Assembly (NCBI RefSeq): GCF_020480685.1
Contig: NZ_JAJAFU010000001.1
Location: 1 to 64,000 of the forward strand
Length of the DNA: 64,000 nt
Reading direction: 5' to 3'
Origin: Deferrivibrio essentukiensis
Lineage (GTDB): Bacteria > Chrysiogenota > Deferribacteres > Deferribacterales > Deferrivibrionaceae
The notes below the pieces were generated by a model, which was not told the DNA's origin, ran no database searches, and worked only from the letters and a program-made list of their open reading frames with translations. Shown here piece by piece: positions 25,841-35,704 of this stretch (its first letter is position 1; the number at the start of each line of letters is the position of its first letter). Both the position numbers and the translations under genes were made by a program.

Positions 25841-27921
25841 AAAAACTTTATCTTCAATTTATATGGCATATGCATCAGCCATATTACAAAGAGGCATCAA
25901 CGGGCGAGTATTTGCTCCCTTGGGTGTTTTTGCACGGTATAAAAGATTATTTGGAAATGCCTCGATATTATGAACTTTATGATATTAAGGGGACATTCAA
26001 TTTTGTCCCTTCACTGCTTATCCAATTAGAAGATTACAAGAGTGAAGATGTAAACGACAGACTTATCAAATTAATTAAGAAAGACGTCAAAACTCTCGAA
26101 GATAAAGAGATAGAATTTCTTGTCCCATCCCTTTTTATGGCAAATTTAAAAAATATGATTTCATCTTCTGTCAGATACAAAGAGCTTTATGACAGATATT
26201 CCGGCAGTGAAAAATCTGAGAATAAGCTTTTCATTTTCAATAGTCAGGAGATTTTGGATTTGGAGGTACATTTTCTTATAGCTTGGACAGGCGCCTTTAT
26301 TAGAAGTGAGTCATCATTTATAAAGTCATTAATTGTAAAGGACATGAACTTTACTGAGGATGATAAGAGGTCTCTTTTAAAGATTCTTTTTGGTAAAATT
26401 TCTTATATTTTTGAGTATTATAAAAAACTTTCGGATATGGGGCGAATTGAATTAAGTGTCACCCCTTATTATCATCCTATCTTCCCCCTCTTGTTAGATA
26501 TGAATTGTGCATATGAATCAAAAAAAGATATTAAATTACCTCTGGAAAATCTGCGACTTGATGAGGATGCTAAATGGCACCTTAATGAAGGGGTTAAAGA
26601 GTTTGAAAGAATTTTCGGGGTAAATCCTACCGGTGTTTGGCCTGCGGAAGGCTCTGTCAGTGATGAAACAGTTACAATTTTTTCTGATAAGTTTAAATGG
26701 TGTGCCACGGACGAAGATGTGCTTGGTAATTCCCTCGGAATAGATTTGAAAAGGAGTGACAACAGAAAGAGACTTTATAAGAGGTACATTTTTGGGGATG
26801 AGAAGATTTCTGTGTTTTTTAGGGATAAGTACTTAAGTGATTTAATAGGGTTCACTTATGCAAATATGGAGCCTGTTGAGGCTGCATGCGATTTTATAAA
26901 AAAATTGCAGCATATTTATGAAATATGTGATTTTGATCCTATAGTTTCCGTAATATTGGATGGTGAAAATGCGTGGGAATTTTACAAAAATAATGCGTTT
27001 GATTTCTTTTCGGCACTTTATGAAAGGTTGATGAAGCTTGATTTTATACAAACAGTTACCCCTAAAGAGATGTTAAAAGCTGATGGGGTAAAATTAAAAA
27101 AGGTTGTTGCCGGTTCTTGGATTTACGGTGACTTTACTACATGGGTGGGGCATCCTGAAAAAAATAAAGCATGGGAATATTTGTATGAAGTGAAAAAAGA
27201 TTTAATTAAATTAAAGGGGGATGATAATATTGAGGAGGCGGAAAAGTTTTTACATATAGCAGAAGGGAGTGATTGGTTTTGGTGGTATGGTGATGATCAC
27301 TACACTGTGCAAGCTGGAACATTTGATTATCTTTTCAGGAGCAATTTGATTAATGCTTATAGGCTGTTAAATGAAAATGTCCCCGGATTTTTGTATGAGC
27401 CAATAAAGAAAAATGGTAAATCTATCCAAAGCATATCAAAGCCGAAAAACTATATATATCCTAAAGTAAATGGTAGAATTGACAGCTATTTTGAGTATCT
27501 TGGCGCAAGTCGTGTTAATTTAAAATACGATATGTCATCCATGAATGTAGGGGAAAGTATATTAACCTCACTTGTGTGGGGTTTTGATGAGAGGAATTTT
27601 TACTTTTGTCTTGAGCTTGACAAAGAAAAGGTCAATGAGGATGACACATTTGTTGAGCTCAAAATTTTATCCCCATTTGAGCATGTTATTAAATATTATT
27701 TTAAAAATGGTAAAATAGAATCAAGTATTTCAGATGATTTGTTTCAAATTGTTTATGAAGAGGTTCTTGAAGGGTCTATTGGGTTAAATTTATTTGAAAC
27801 TAAAAGGGTGAGCATTTCATTCTGTGTTGTCCGAGGTGGTGCTATTTTAGATAGGGCACCTGTGTATAATCCGCTCGAAATAAAATTAGACAGTCTTGAT
27901 TCAAAAGATTGGTTAGTATGA
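25837..27921 (+). CDS. Glycoside hydrolase family 57 alpha-amylase/amylopullulanase-like
   Basis: A 694-residue GH57 protein with N-terminal WHMHQPYY (a GH57 conserved region), candidate nucleophile Glu271 in GVWPAEGSVSDE and candidate acid Asp375 in VILDGENAWEF. After about residue 470 comes a beta-rich tail like the C-terminal domain of amylopullulanases. No signal peptide is present, so it acts on intracellular glucan. The ATG overlaps the previous stop (ATGA). Hydrolysis of alpha-1,4 and/or alpha-1,6 bonds is expected from the family. Confidence 0.88.
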   Translation: MKKLYLQFIWHMHQPYYKEASTGEYLLPWVFLHGIKDYLEMPRYYELYDIKGTFNFVPSLLIQLEDYKSEDVNDRLIKLIKKDVKTLEDKEIEFLVPSLFMANLKNMISSSVRYKELYDRYSGSEKSENKLFIFNSQEILDLEVHFLIAWTGAFIRSESSFIKSLIVKDMNFTEDDKRSLLKILFGKISYIFEYYKKLSDMGRIELSVTPYYHPIFPLLLDMNCAYESKKDIKLPLENLRLDEDAKWHLNEGVKEFERIFGVNPTGVWPAEGSVSDETVTIFSDKFKWCATDEDVLGNSLGIDLKRSDNRKRLYKRYIFGDEKISVFFRDKYLSDLIGFTYANMEPVEAACDFIKKLQHIYEICDFDPIVSVILDGENAWEFYKNNAFDFFSALYERLMKLDFIQTVTPKEMLKADGVKLKKVVAGSWIYGDFTTWVGHPEKNKAWEYLYEVKKDLIKLKGDDNIEEAEKFLHIAEGSDWFWWYGDDHYTVQAGTFDYLFRSNLINAYRLLNENVPGFLYEPIKKNGKSIQSISKPKNYIYPKVNGRIDSYFEYLGASRVNLKYDMSSMNVGESILTSLVWGFDERNFYFCLELDKEKVNEDDTFVELKILSPFEHVIKYYFKNGKIESSISDDLFQIVYEEVLEGSIGLNLFETKRVSISFCVVRGGAILDRAPVYNPLEIKLDSLDSKDWLV

Positions 27922-27928
27922 GGTAATT

Positions 27929-29962
27929 ATGGGAATACCTGTATTGTTTGGTATCCACTGCCATCAGCCGGTGGATAATTTTAAAAATGTGGTTGATGAG
28001 ATAATTGAGAAAAGTTACAAGCCTTTTTTTGAAAAAGTTTTTCCACACAAGTGGTTTAAATTTTCGGTACATTTTAGCGGCTGGCTACTTAACTATATAA
28101 GGGTGAATTCCCCTGAAACTTTTCAGCTGATGAAGAAGCTTGCTAATGAGGGGAGAATAGAATTTTTTACGGGTGGTTTTTATGAGCCTGTGTTATCGGC
28201 TATCCCCAAAAAGGACAGAATAGGGCAGATAGCAAAACTTTCAATGTTTATAAAAGATTACTTTGGTCAAAAACCAAAAGGGTTGTGGCTGACCGAGCGT
28301 GTATGGGACCCTTCCATTATTCCTGATATTGCTGAATGTGGTGTTGAATATATGTTGGTGGATGATTACCACTTTCTTTCCGTCGGATTTCATAAAGACA
28401 GTTTGAATGGATATTTTCATACGGAGCAGGACGGATATTTAATGAAACTTTTTCCAATAGACCAAAAGTTAAGGTATTTTGTTCCTTTTAAGGAGCCTGA
28501 AGTTATACTGAATTATCTGAACGATGTTGAAAATAAGGGTGGCTATTGCGGTATATTGTTTGATGACGGAGAAAAGTTTGGCGTATGGCCTAAGACATAT
28601 GAGTGGGTTTATGAAAAAGGGTGGTTTGATAGATTTATGTCCCTTTTTGCAGACTCTGAGCATAAGTTTAAATTATATTCGGAGTTTGCCGAAAAAAATA
28701 GGCCGAATGGCTTTGCTTATCTTCCTCTTACATCTTATATGGAGATGGGGGAGTGGTCACTTTTTGCGGATAAATTTATAGAGCTTAAAAATCTTGAAAA
28801 TTTTCTAAAGACAACGGATTACAAAGATTGCATAGAGACATTTGTCAAAGGTGCAATATGGAAAAATTTTCTGGTCAAATATCCTGAATGCAACCAAATA
28901 CACAAGCGAACATTGAAGCTTTCCAAAGAAAACAAAGGGGATAATGAAAAATTGACAGACTTGATTTACAGGGCACAATGCAATGATGTGTTGTGGCACG
29001 GTATCTTCGGAGGGATTTATCTGCCAAATTTGAGGGATAATGCGTATAAATATATTATTGAGGCAGAATCGATAGTTGATTTAGACAAATCAAAAATAGA
29101 TAATATTTACGAAGAAGATATATTGATGGATGGTTACAGGCAAGTTGTAATTAACACAAAAGGATTAAAATATATTTTCAATACAGGTGTTGGGGCCGGT
29201 TTAATGTCCTTAGACTTGAAAAATTACGGACTAAATCTTCAGAATACAATAAGCAGAAGGTTTGAGGGTTATCATAAACAACTTTTGGACGACAGAAAAG
29301 AGGCAGTAGAGGATACCGGAATTAGCACAATTCATGAAATGAGTGTGGAGTTGTCTGAGGATGTGAAAGGTAAGATAGCTTTTGACTGGTACAATAGATA
29401 CTCTTTTATTGATCATTTTATTGAAGAGTATGATTTTAATGCGGTAAAAAGATGTGAATTTAAAGAATTGGGAGATTTTACTAATCAGCCGTTTGAATAT
29501 ACAATATCAAAAAATAATGTGAGATATTTTAGAGATGGTGGAGTTTATAAAAATGGAGAAAAACACAACACAACAGTTTCTAAATCTTTTAATGCAATAG
29601 ATAAAGGGATATCCTTTGAATACGAAATCGTTACAGATTATGGAAATATTTATTATATGCTTGAGTTAAATTTTCATTTTTTTGACAATGAAAAAGTTAC
29701 TTTAGATGGCAATTCATTTGAAGGTATATTTGACGGCAAGAATAAATATCTAATATGTTCAGAAAATCCAGAGCTTAAAATAGAGATAAATTTTAGTAAA
29801 AAAACTCCTATTGCTGCAATAGGATACAATGTAGAAACGGTATCACAATCTGAGTCAGGCGTAGATTTGACGTTGCAGGGGCTCAGCCTGAATTTTATAT
29901 TTAAAGTGGAAAAGGGGATTAAGTTTAATGGTGAACTTTTGTTTGAAGGGGGACAGTTTTGA
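27929..29962 (+). CDS. GH57 4-alpha-glucanotransferase
   Basis: A 677-residue cytoplasmic GH57 protein. GIHCHQPVDNF is near the N-terminus. Glu123 in WLTERVWDP and Asp213 in FDDGEKFG align with the nucleophile and acid of Thermococcus litoralis 4-alpha-glucanotransferase (Glu123, Asp214). The C-terminal half is the DUF1925/DUF1926 beta-sandwich of that enzyme. It rearranges maltooligosaccharides. GAGG precedes the ATG, seven bases after the amylase-like gene. Confidence 0.88.
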   Translation: MGIPVLFGIHCHQPVDNFKNVVDEIIEKSYKPFFEKVFPHKWFKFSVHFSGWLLNYIRVNSPETFQLMKKLANEGRIEFFTGGFYEPVLSAIPKKDRIGQIAKLSMFIKDYFGQKPKGLWLTERVWDPSIIPDIAECGVEYMLVDDYHFLSVGFHKDSLNGYFHTEQDGYLMKLFPIDQKLRYFVPFKEPEVILNYLNDVENKGGYCGILFDDGEKFGVWPKTYEWVYEKGWFDRFMSLFADSEHKFKLYSEFAEKNRPNGFAYLPLTSYMEMGEWSLFADKFIELKNLENFLKTTDYKDCIETFVKGAIWKNFLVKYPECNQIHKRTLKLSKENKGDNEKLTDLIYRAQCNDVLWHGIFGGIYLPNLRDNAYKYIIEAESIVDLDKSKIDNIYEEDILMDGYRQVVINTKGLKYIFNTGVGAGLMSLDLKNYGLNLQNTISRRFEGYHKQLLDDRKEAVEDTGISTIHEMSVELSEDVKGKIAFDWYNRYSFIDHFIEEYDFNAVKRCEFKELGDFTNQPFEYTISKNNVRYFRDGGVYKNGEKHNTTVSKSFNAIDKGISFEYEIVTDYGNIYYMLELNFHFFDNEKVTLDGNSFEGIFDGKNKYLICSENPELKIEINFSKKTPIAAIGYNVETVSQSESGVDLTLQGLSLNFIFKVEKGIKFNGELLFEGGQF

Positions 29963-30978
29963 CAGAGATGAGATATAATCCTTTAAGCGGTGAATGGATA
30001 TTGGTTTCGCCGGACAGAGGTGAAAGAGGTGATTATTTTGTTCATGAAAAGGATAATGACCATTTTGAACAATCAGGATGCCCTTTTTGTCCGGGCAATG
30101 AATCTCAAATAGGGAATGTTATATATAAAATAGAAGACAGAAAGATGTATTCAAATGAGCCTATTTTAAAGGTTATACCTAATAAATATCCTGTTTTTAC
30201 CGTTGAAAAAATTCCTGAGTCTTTTTCTGTGGGCCCTTATGATTATCATTCGACAGTGGGTGCTCACGAAGTCATAATAGAGAATATGAAACATTCACTC
30301 CCTCTTTATGAATATACAGAGCAAAATTGGGTTGACCTTTTTGAAACAGTTAAAGTGAGAGGATTAGACCTTAAGAATGACATAAGGATTAAATTTATAT
30401 CTTTTTTTAAAAATTACGGTTTTCTTGCGGGCGCTACAATGAAGCACTCTCATTCTCAAATAGTGGGGATGCCTGTAATACCCCACAGAATTACGGAAGA
30501 GCTTGAGAGGGGAAAAGATTTTTATGAAGAGAAAAACAGATGTATTTTTTGCGATGTTTTGAAATTTGAAAGATTTTCAGAAAGGGAAATTGTTACGACA
30601 AAATTTTTTAGTGCTTTTATCCCCTATGCTTCAAGGTATCCTTTTCAGCTTGACATATATCCGCTAAAACATGGACATGATTTTTTTTGCATTACAAAAG
30701 AAGAGAATTATGACCTTGCCGGGCTGTTTAAAAATATATTTGAAATATATCATAACGCTTTGGGAGATATACCATTAAACATCATACTTTACACATCCCC
30801 CTTAAATCTTGATGGTCCAACGGCTGATAAATTTAAATACATAAATCTTTTTTATCATTATCACATAAGGATAATCCCGCGAATTAACAAATACGGAGGG
30901 CTGGAGTGCGGTTATGGTCTTCATGTCAATCCTGTTCCCCCTGAAAAGGGAGCTAAAATATTAAAAGGTGAGATATGA
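29959..30978 (+). CDS. galT: GalT-like hexose-1-phosphate nucleotidylyltransferase
   Basis: A 339-residue HIT-superfamily GalT protein. The active-site motif is HSHSQ (residues 163-167). Two CxxC pairs (CPFCPGNE near residue 45; RCIFCDV near residue 195) probably bind zinc. A TTG start overlapping the previous stop is favoured because GGGGG lies at the right distance; an ATG nine bases later is possible. It normally swaps UMP between hexose-1-phosphates. In a glycogen operon with no galE, galK or glgC it may instead interconvert NDP-glucose and glucose-1-phosphate. Confidence 0.87.
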   Translation: MTEMRYNPLSGEWILVSPDRGERGDYFVHEKDNDHFEQSGCPFCPGNESQIGNVIYKIEDRKMYSNEPILKVIPNKYPVFTVEKIPESFSVGPYDYHSTVGAHEVIIENMKHSLPLYEYTEQNWVDLFETVKVRGLDLKNDIRIKFISFFKNYGFLAGATMKHSHSQIVGMPVIPHRITEELERGKDFYEEKNRCIFCDVLKFERFSEREIVTTKFFSAFIPYASRYPFQLDIYPLKHGHDFFCITKEENYDLAGLFKNIFEIYHNALGDIPLNIILYTSPLNLDGPTADKFKYINLFYHYHIRIIPRINKYGGLECGYGLHVNPVPPEKGAKILKGEI

Positions 30979-32384
30979 AAATTGTGCATATAGCAAGTGA
31001 GGTTTATCCATTTTCAAAGACGGGTGGGCTTGCGGATGTTGCATATTCTTTGCCGGTCTCTCAAAAAAAGCTCAAACATGATATTTATGTCATTACCCCT
31101 TTGTATAAAGGTATTTTGGAAAAGTTTGACAAAATAAAATATACCGGGAAGAAGACCTGGGTGGATACAGAGCTTGGTGTTTTTGAGTTTGGGATTTTTA
31201 AAACAAAGATGAATGGGGTCACTTTTATCTTTTTGTCAAACATATTTTTGTTTGAAAGAGGAGGATATTATGGCGAAGACGGGAAGGATTATCCCGATAA
31301 CTTTTTGATTTTTGGAGGTTTTTCCAAAGCAGCACTTAACGTTGTAAAATATATTATAGATGGCGCTGATATAATTCACTGTCATGATTGGCAAACTGCA
31401 CTTACCCCTGCACTTTTGAAGACTGAATATCAAGATGTTGAAGCAAATATAGTTTTGACAATCCACAACCTTGCATTTCAAGGACTATTTAAAATTGAAG
31501 ATGTTTTAAAATTAAAGATAGACCCTTGGCTGTGTGGGTTTGAAGGGCTTGAATTTTACGGGTTGGCAAACTTTTTAAAGGCAGGCATTTTGATGTCTGA
31601 TTTTGTGACTACCGTAAGTCCAACATACTCTCAAGAGGTTATGACTCCTGAATACGGTTTTGGCCTTGAAGGGGTTTTGAAAAAATGTTCTTTTAAGTTT
31701 GCAGGGATTTTAAACGGACTTGATTATAAGATTTGGAATCCTAATACAGACCCTTTTATTGTTAAGAAATATAATAAGAGAAGTTACAAAGATAAAATTT
31801 ACAATAAAATAGAGCTTTGCAAAAGATGTGAAATGGTCGAAGATTTGCCGCTTTTTGTATTTGTTTCAAGGTTTACGGAGCAAAAGGGGATTTCAATTCT
31901 TATTGATGCTTTAAAGGTATTTACTGATGAGGCTAATTTTATTTTGCTTGGAGATGGGGATAGCATTGTAAAACAGAAGCTTGCATTACTTGATAAGCGT
32001 AAAAATGTAAAGATATTTTTTGGATACAAAGAAGCCTTGGGCAGACAGATGTATGCCGGGGGAGATTTTTATTTGATGCCTTCAAAATTTGAGCCGTGCG
32101 GAATATCTCAGTTAATTGCAATGAGATACGGTAGTGTCCCTATTGTCAGAAAAACAGGGGGGTTGAAAGATACTGTAAAGGATTTATATTTTGAGGGTGG
32201 ACACGGTATTGTTTTTGAAAATTACTCTTCAGAAAAGCTCATTGAGGCAATATGGAGAGCAATTGATGCTTACAATTCCGCATTATTTGATAAGCTGATT
32301 TTGAACAATATGAAAAAAGATTATTCTTGGGTGAATACTGCCAAGGAATATGTTAGAATGTATGAAAATGTTTTATATAAATAG
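30975..32384 (+). CDS. glgA: Glycogen synthase (GT5)
   Basis: A 469-residue bacterial glycogen synthase. KTGGLADV near the N-terminus binds the NDP-glucose phosphate, and HCHDWQTAL and the C-terminal PSKFEPCGISQL with RKTGGLKDT are GT5 signatures. It extends alpha-1,4-glucan from ADP- or UDP-glucose in the cytoplasm. Its ATG overlaps the galT stop by four bases. Confidence 0.95.
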   Translation: MKIVHIASEVYPFSKTGGLADVAYSLPVSQKKLKHDIYVITPLYKGILEKFDKIKYTGKKTWVDTELGVFEFGIFKTKMNGVTFIFLSNIFLFERGGYYGEDGKDYPDNFLIFGGFSKAALNVVKYIIDGADIIHCHDWQTALTPALLKTEYQDVEANIVLTIHNLAFQGLFKIEDVLKLKIDPWLCGFEGLEFYGLANFLKAGILMSDFVTTVSPTYSQEVMTPEYGFGLEGVLKKCSFKFAGILNGLDYKIWNPNTDPFIVKKYNKRSYKDKIYNKIELCKRCEMVEDLPLFVFVSRFTEQKGISILIDALKVFTDEANFILLGDGDSIVKQKLALLDKRKNVKIFFGYKEALGRQMYAGGDFYLMPSKFEPCGISQLIAMRYGSVPIVRKTGGLKDTVKDLYFEGGHGIVFENYSSEKLIEAIWRAIDAYNSALFDKLILNNMKKDYSWVNTAKEYVRMYENVLYK

Positions 32385-32393
32385 GAGGGCACT

Positions 32394-33125
32394 GTGAAGT
32401 TTGAACAGCTTAGCAAGAAAGAGCTTTATGCCAAAGCAAGAGAGCTTGGTATAAAGGGGCGAGGGAGGATGACCAAAAGTCAGCTTGTTAGTGCCATAGC
32501 TAATTTTTATAAAGCTGATGAGCTGCTACAAAGGTCTGCACCGGTTGATGGCATACATTTTTATCAAGTGGGATATGAGACTAAAGATGTAAGTGAAAAA
32601 AAAGAATTTGTGGCGCCTGAAACCAAACAACAGGAGTATGTTATCCCTGAAAAGTATGGTTTTGATTATGTATATGTTTTGCCTATAAATCCTATATCGG
32701 TTCATATCTTTTGGGAAGTTACGGAACAATCTTTAAAAAATTTTTCATATGAGTTTGGGATAAAAGAGCCAAAGCTTTGTATTAAGCTGATTTATGATGG
32801 CGGAGAATACATTATTAAAGATGTCGCAGATTTCGGAAGTTATTACTTTTCAAGTGAGTTTATTGTGAATAAAAAGGTTTGGGCTGAGATAGGCGTGCTT
32901 AATGAAGATGAGTTTTATGCCATTGCTGTCAGCAACGAAACAATAATCCCTTCAGACACTATTTCGGTAGAAGAGGGGGAGTTGTTTATGTTAGTCAAAG
33001 ATAATATTACCAAAATAATCAATATTTCCCTTGGCGGGGATGCAAAAGGGTTAGATAGCAACCTGATTGCGAAGGGATTATTAAACAATGTAATTTCTTC
33101 AAAAAAGTTTAGAGGGGAAAAATGA
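32394..33125 (+). CDS. DUF4912-domain protein with N-terminal Rho-N/SAP-like helix pair
   Basis: A 243-residue protein with a GTG start after AGGAGGGC. Residues 1-38 (LSKKELYAKARELGIKGRGR) look like a Rho N-terminal/SAP-type helix-extension-helix nucleic acid or protein binding module. Residues 80-210 (YVYVLPINPISVHIFWEVT) match DUF4912. Function unknown. Its last codon overlaps the GH57 branching enzyme gene, so it probably assists or regulates that enzyme or binds glucan. Confidence 0.75.
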   Translation: MKFEQLSKKELYAKARELGIKGRGRMTKSQLVSAIANFYKADELLQRSAPVDGIHFYQVGYETKDVSEKKEFVAPETKQQEYVIPEKYGFDYVYVLPINPISVHIFWEVTEQSLKNFSYEFGIKEPKLCIKLIYDGGEYIIKDVADFGSYYFSSEFIVNKKVWAEIGVLNEDEFYAIAVSNETIIPSDTISVEEGELFMLVKDNITKIINISLGGDAKGLDSNLIAKGLLNNVISSKKFRGEK

Positions 33126-34702
33126 AAACATATTGGATGTTGGTATTACATTCTCATTTGCCTTTTGTTAAACATCCTGAATACGACTATTTTTTGGAAG
33201 AACATTGGCTGTATGAGGCTATTACGGAATGTTACGCTCCGCTTCTGATGAATTTTGAAAAACTTTTGGATGAGGGGAGAGATTTTAATGTGACTATTTC
33301 ACTTACCCCTCCACTTTGCGAAATGCTCAGCGATAAGTTTTTGATGGACAGGTATCTTAAATATTTGGGCAGGACTTTGGAGCTTTGTGATAAAGAGGTT
33401 AATAGGACGAAAAATGAATTTGAATTTAACAGACTTGCTCAATTTTATAAAGAAAGAATTTCTTCAATAAAGAGATATGTTTTTGAACAGCTTGGTGGCA
33501 ATATTTTAAATGGTTATAAAAAATTTATGCACCTCAATAAAATAGAAATAATTACATGTGGTGCTACTCATGGTTTTTTACCGTTTATCAGTGTCAATGA
33601 AAAGGCTGTCAATGCACAGATAAAGATTGCGGTGGAATCCCATAAAAAACATTTTGGGATTCAGCCTAAAGGTATATGGCTTCCAGAATGTGCTTATTAC
33701 GAAGGGCTTGATAAGATTTTGGCGGAAAATGGGATAAAATATTTCTTTGTAGATACTCACGGTATTATTTTTGGTAAGCCAAAGCCTGTTTATGGTGTTT
33801 ATGCCCCTGTATTTACCCCTGAAGGGGTGGCAGCATTTGGAAGGGATGTCACTTCTTCAAGGCAGGTTTGGAGCTCAAAAGAAGGGTATCCTGGGGACTA
33901 CAACTATAGAGATTTCTATAGAGATGTGGGTTATGATTTGGATTTTGATTATATAAAGGATTATATTGTGCCTGACGGGACAAGAGTTTTTACGGGGTTA
34001 AAATATTATAAGATTACCGGTAACACGGAGCATAAAGAGCCTTATAATCCTGAAGTTGCATTTAACAGGACAATTGACCATGCAAGACATTTTGTTCACG
34101 AGAGGGTAAATTTTGCGGGAGAAGTTTCCAAATATATGGACAGACCTCCTCTTATTGTATCCCCTTATGATGCGGAGCTTTTTGGCCACTGGTGGTTTGA
34201 GGGGACAGATTTCATATATAATCTTTTCAGAGAGCTTTCATACAGGGATGATGTTATTTCAACTACGCCTATGAAATACCTTAATGAATTTCATACAAAT
34301 CAAATAGTTAAAGTAAACCCATCTTCATGGGGTGACAAAGGTTACTTCGAGGTATGGCTTAACGGGGCAAATGATTGGATATATCGCCACCTTGTGAACA
34401 TGAGCAATTTTATGACGGAAGCTGCGACCAAATTTGGTGATTCAACAGATAGAAATGTGATAAGATGTTTAAATCAAATGGGTAGGGAGCTACTACTTGC
34501 TCAAAGTAGTGACTGGGCTTTTCTTATGACGACCGGCACTGCAATAGAATATGCCGTAAGGAGGACAAAAGAGCATATTCACAACTTTTTGAGAATCCAC
34601 TCTATGTTGGAAAGTGGGGATATCGATATAGAGTATGTTTCTGCTCTTGAGTTTAAAGACAGTATTTTTTCAGACTTGGATTTGAGAAAGTTTTACAAGT
34701 AA
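33122..34702 (+). CDS. GH57 1,4-alpha-glucan branching enzyme
   Basis: A 526-residue GH57 protein with LHSHLPFVKHPEY at the N-terminus, nucleophile Glu189 in LPECAYYEG, acid Asp350 in SPYDAELFGHWWFEG and a C-terminal DUF1957 helical domain. This is the form of the characterised GH57 branching enzymes of Thermus and Thermococcus. It makes the alpha-1,6 branches of glycogen, replacing a GH13 GlgB. It is the last gene of the operon, followed by a strong terminator. Confidence 0.9.
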   Translation: MKTYWMLVLHSHLPFVKHPEYDYFLEEHWLYEAITECYAPLLMNFEKLLDEGRDFNVTISLTPPLCEMLSDKFLMDRYLKYLGRTLELCDKEVNRTKNEFEFNRLAQFYKERISSIKRYVFEQLGGNILNGYKKFMHLNKIEIITCGATHGFLPFISVNEKAVNAQIKIAVESHKKHFGIQPKGIWLPECAYYEGLDKILAENGIKYFFVDTHGIIFGKPKPVYGVYAPVFTPEGVAAFGRDVTSSRQVWSSKEGYPGDYNYRDFYRDVGYDLDFDYIKDYIVPDGTRVFTGLKYYKITGNTEHKEPYNPEVAFNRTIDHARHFVHERVNFAGEVSKYMDRPPLIVSPYDAELFGHWWFEGTDFIYNLFRELSYRDDVISTTPMKYLNEFHTNQIVKVNPSSWGDKGYFEVWLNGANDWIYRHLVNMSNFMTEAATKFGDSTDRNVIRCLNQMGRELLLAQSSDWAFLMTTGTAIEYAVRRTKEHIHNFLRIHSMLESGDIDIEYVSALEFKDSIFSDLDLRKFYK

Positions 34703-34727
34703 AAAAGGGGGATATCCCCCCTTTTTT
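34701..34727. terminator. Bidirectional terminator at the end of the glycogen operon
   Basis: AAAAAAGGGGG-ATAT-CCCCCCTTTTTT, starting in the stop codon of the branching enzyme. Symmetric A/T runs let it act on both converging transcription units. Confidence 0.92.
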
Positions 34728-34756
34728 GATAGTTGTTTTATTAGAAGCGACTTGCA

Positions 34757-35656
34757 TTACATACCTTTTCCACCGCCGCCGTGACCGCCGCCATTTCCGC
34801 CACTACCACCGCTACTACCACCACTGCCACCATTTCCATTGCTGCCACCGCTTCCGCTGCCCATTCCTGAGCTATCACCGTAGCCTGAACCCATATTACC
34901 GCCGTTTCCGTTTCCAGAGAGCCCCTTTGAAATATCGCTACTTTTTGCTCCCATTTGAAATCCGTTTTGCATATTTTGGGCTAATTGATTAGCATCTCTT
35001 GTTTTTGCCATAGTTTTAAACTGATTCCTTATTTCCGCAAGTTCACCTGCATTATAGCCTTTTTCGATTGCTTTTGTCATAGTTTTTTCTATCAGGTTTG
35101 ATTGCACTCTTGCCCTTGACATATCTTTTACGCATTCTGTTATTTCGGCAGCTAATTCAGGCTCACTTTTTAATTGACTGTGGGACATGATATTTTCCAT
35201 GGACTGTTTACTTATTCCTGCTGCCAAAGCATCGGCAATGTTACCCATTATTTTGCTTTTTGTTTGCTGATTAAAAGCCAATTGCTCCGTTAATTGTTTG
35301 GCATAGCTGTAACGTTCTGTGAGCTGATTAAGTGCATTTTCAAGCTGTGCTTCATTTGCCCTTTTTGCAAGCCCTTCCATTACCTTTTCAGCTAAAGGCT
35401 CAGCGGGCAAACCTGCCTGGTGAGCTTGAGCAATTTTGCTTAAAACTCTTACCTTTACTTCTTCTTGCATCTGACTCTGGACAACTGCATTATAGGCATT
35501 GAGCATAGTTTGGTTGTTAAGTCCTATGGAAAGATTGGTTTTTAGTTGCTCTTTTACCAGTGTTGTTGCTTTGGTTAAAAGTTCATTTTCGTTAGCTTGT
35601 GCAAATGTAATATTTGCTGTCACTGTGAGTATTAATACTATTAGCATTTTTTTCAT
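34757..35656 (-). CDS. Secreted helical protein with glycine-rich tail
   Basis: A 299-residue protein: signal peptide (MKKMLIVLILTVTANITFA), a long alpha-helical body (about 25-235) with loosely repeated units such as AGLPAEPLAEKVMEGLAKR and AAGISKQSMENIM, then a tail of about 60 residues made almost only of Gly, Ser and Asn ending GGGHGGGGKGM. I do not recognise a characterised family. ATG 35656 follows GGAGG; upstream in-frame sequence is the promoter. It has its own ECF-type promoter identical to that of the small glycine-rich gene at 37072-37323, so both are probable targets of the adjacent sigma factor. A surface or matrix role is inferred. Confidence 0.75.
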   Translation of the reverse strand: MKKMLIVLILTVTANITFAQANENELLTKATTLVKEQLKTNLSIGLNNQTMLNAYNAVVQSQMQEEVKVRVLSKIAQAHQAGLPAEPLAEKVMEGLAKRANEAQLENALNQLTERYSYAKQLTEQLAFNQQTKSKIMGNIADALAAGISKQSMENIMSHSQLKSEPELAAEITECVKDMSRARVQSNLIEKTMTKAIEKGYNAGELAEIRNQFKTMAKTRDANQLAQNMQNGFQMGAKSSDISKGLSGNGNGGNMGSGYGDSSGMGSGSGGSNGNGGSGGSSGGSGGNGGGHGGGGKGM

Positions 35657-35677
35657 AGCTACCTCCTTCTGATATAT

Positions 35678-35704
35678 AAACTGCGGTACGGAGAAAAGGT
35701 TACA
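35678..35704 (-). promoter_or_regulatory. ECF-type promoter element (copy B)
   Basis: On the minus strand TGTAACCTTTTCTC, then seven bases, then CAGTTTATA. The 14-base upstream block and the spacing are identical to the element at 37352-37378. The AACC-TTTT core is typical of ECF -35 regions. It overlaps the end of the lipoprotein gene and lies 22 bases before the glycine-rich gene start. Confidence 0.75.

Noticed and set aside
34726-34992. Open frame on the plus strand encoding a His/Arg-rich protein
   Set aside because: It is the complement of the Gly-rich tail codons of the minus-strand gene. It lacks a ribosome site and has a composition explained by that shadow.
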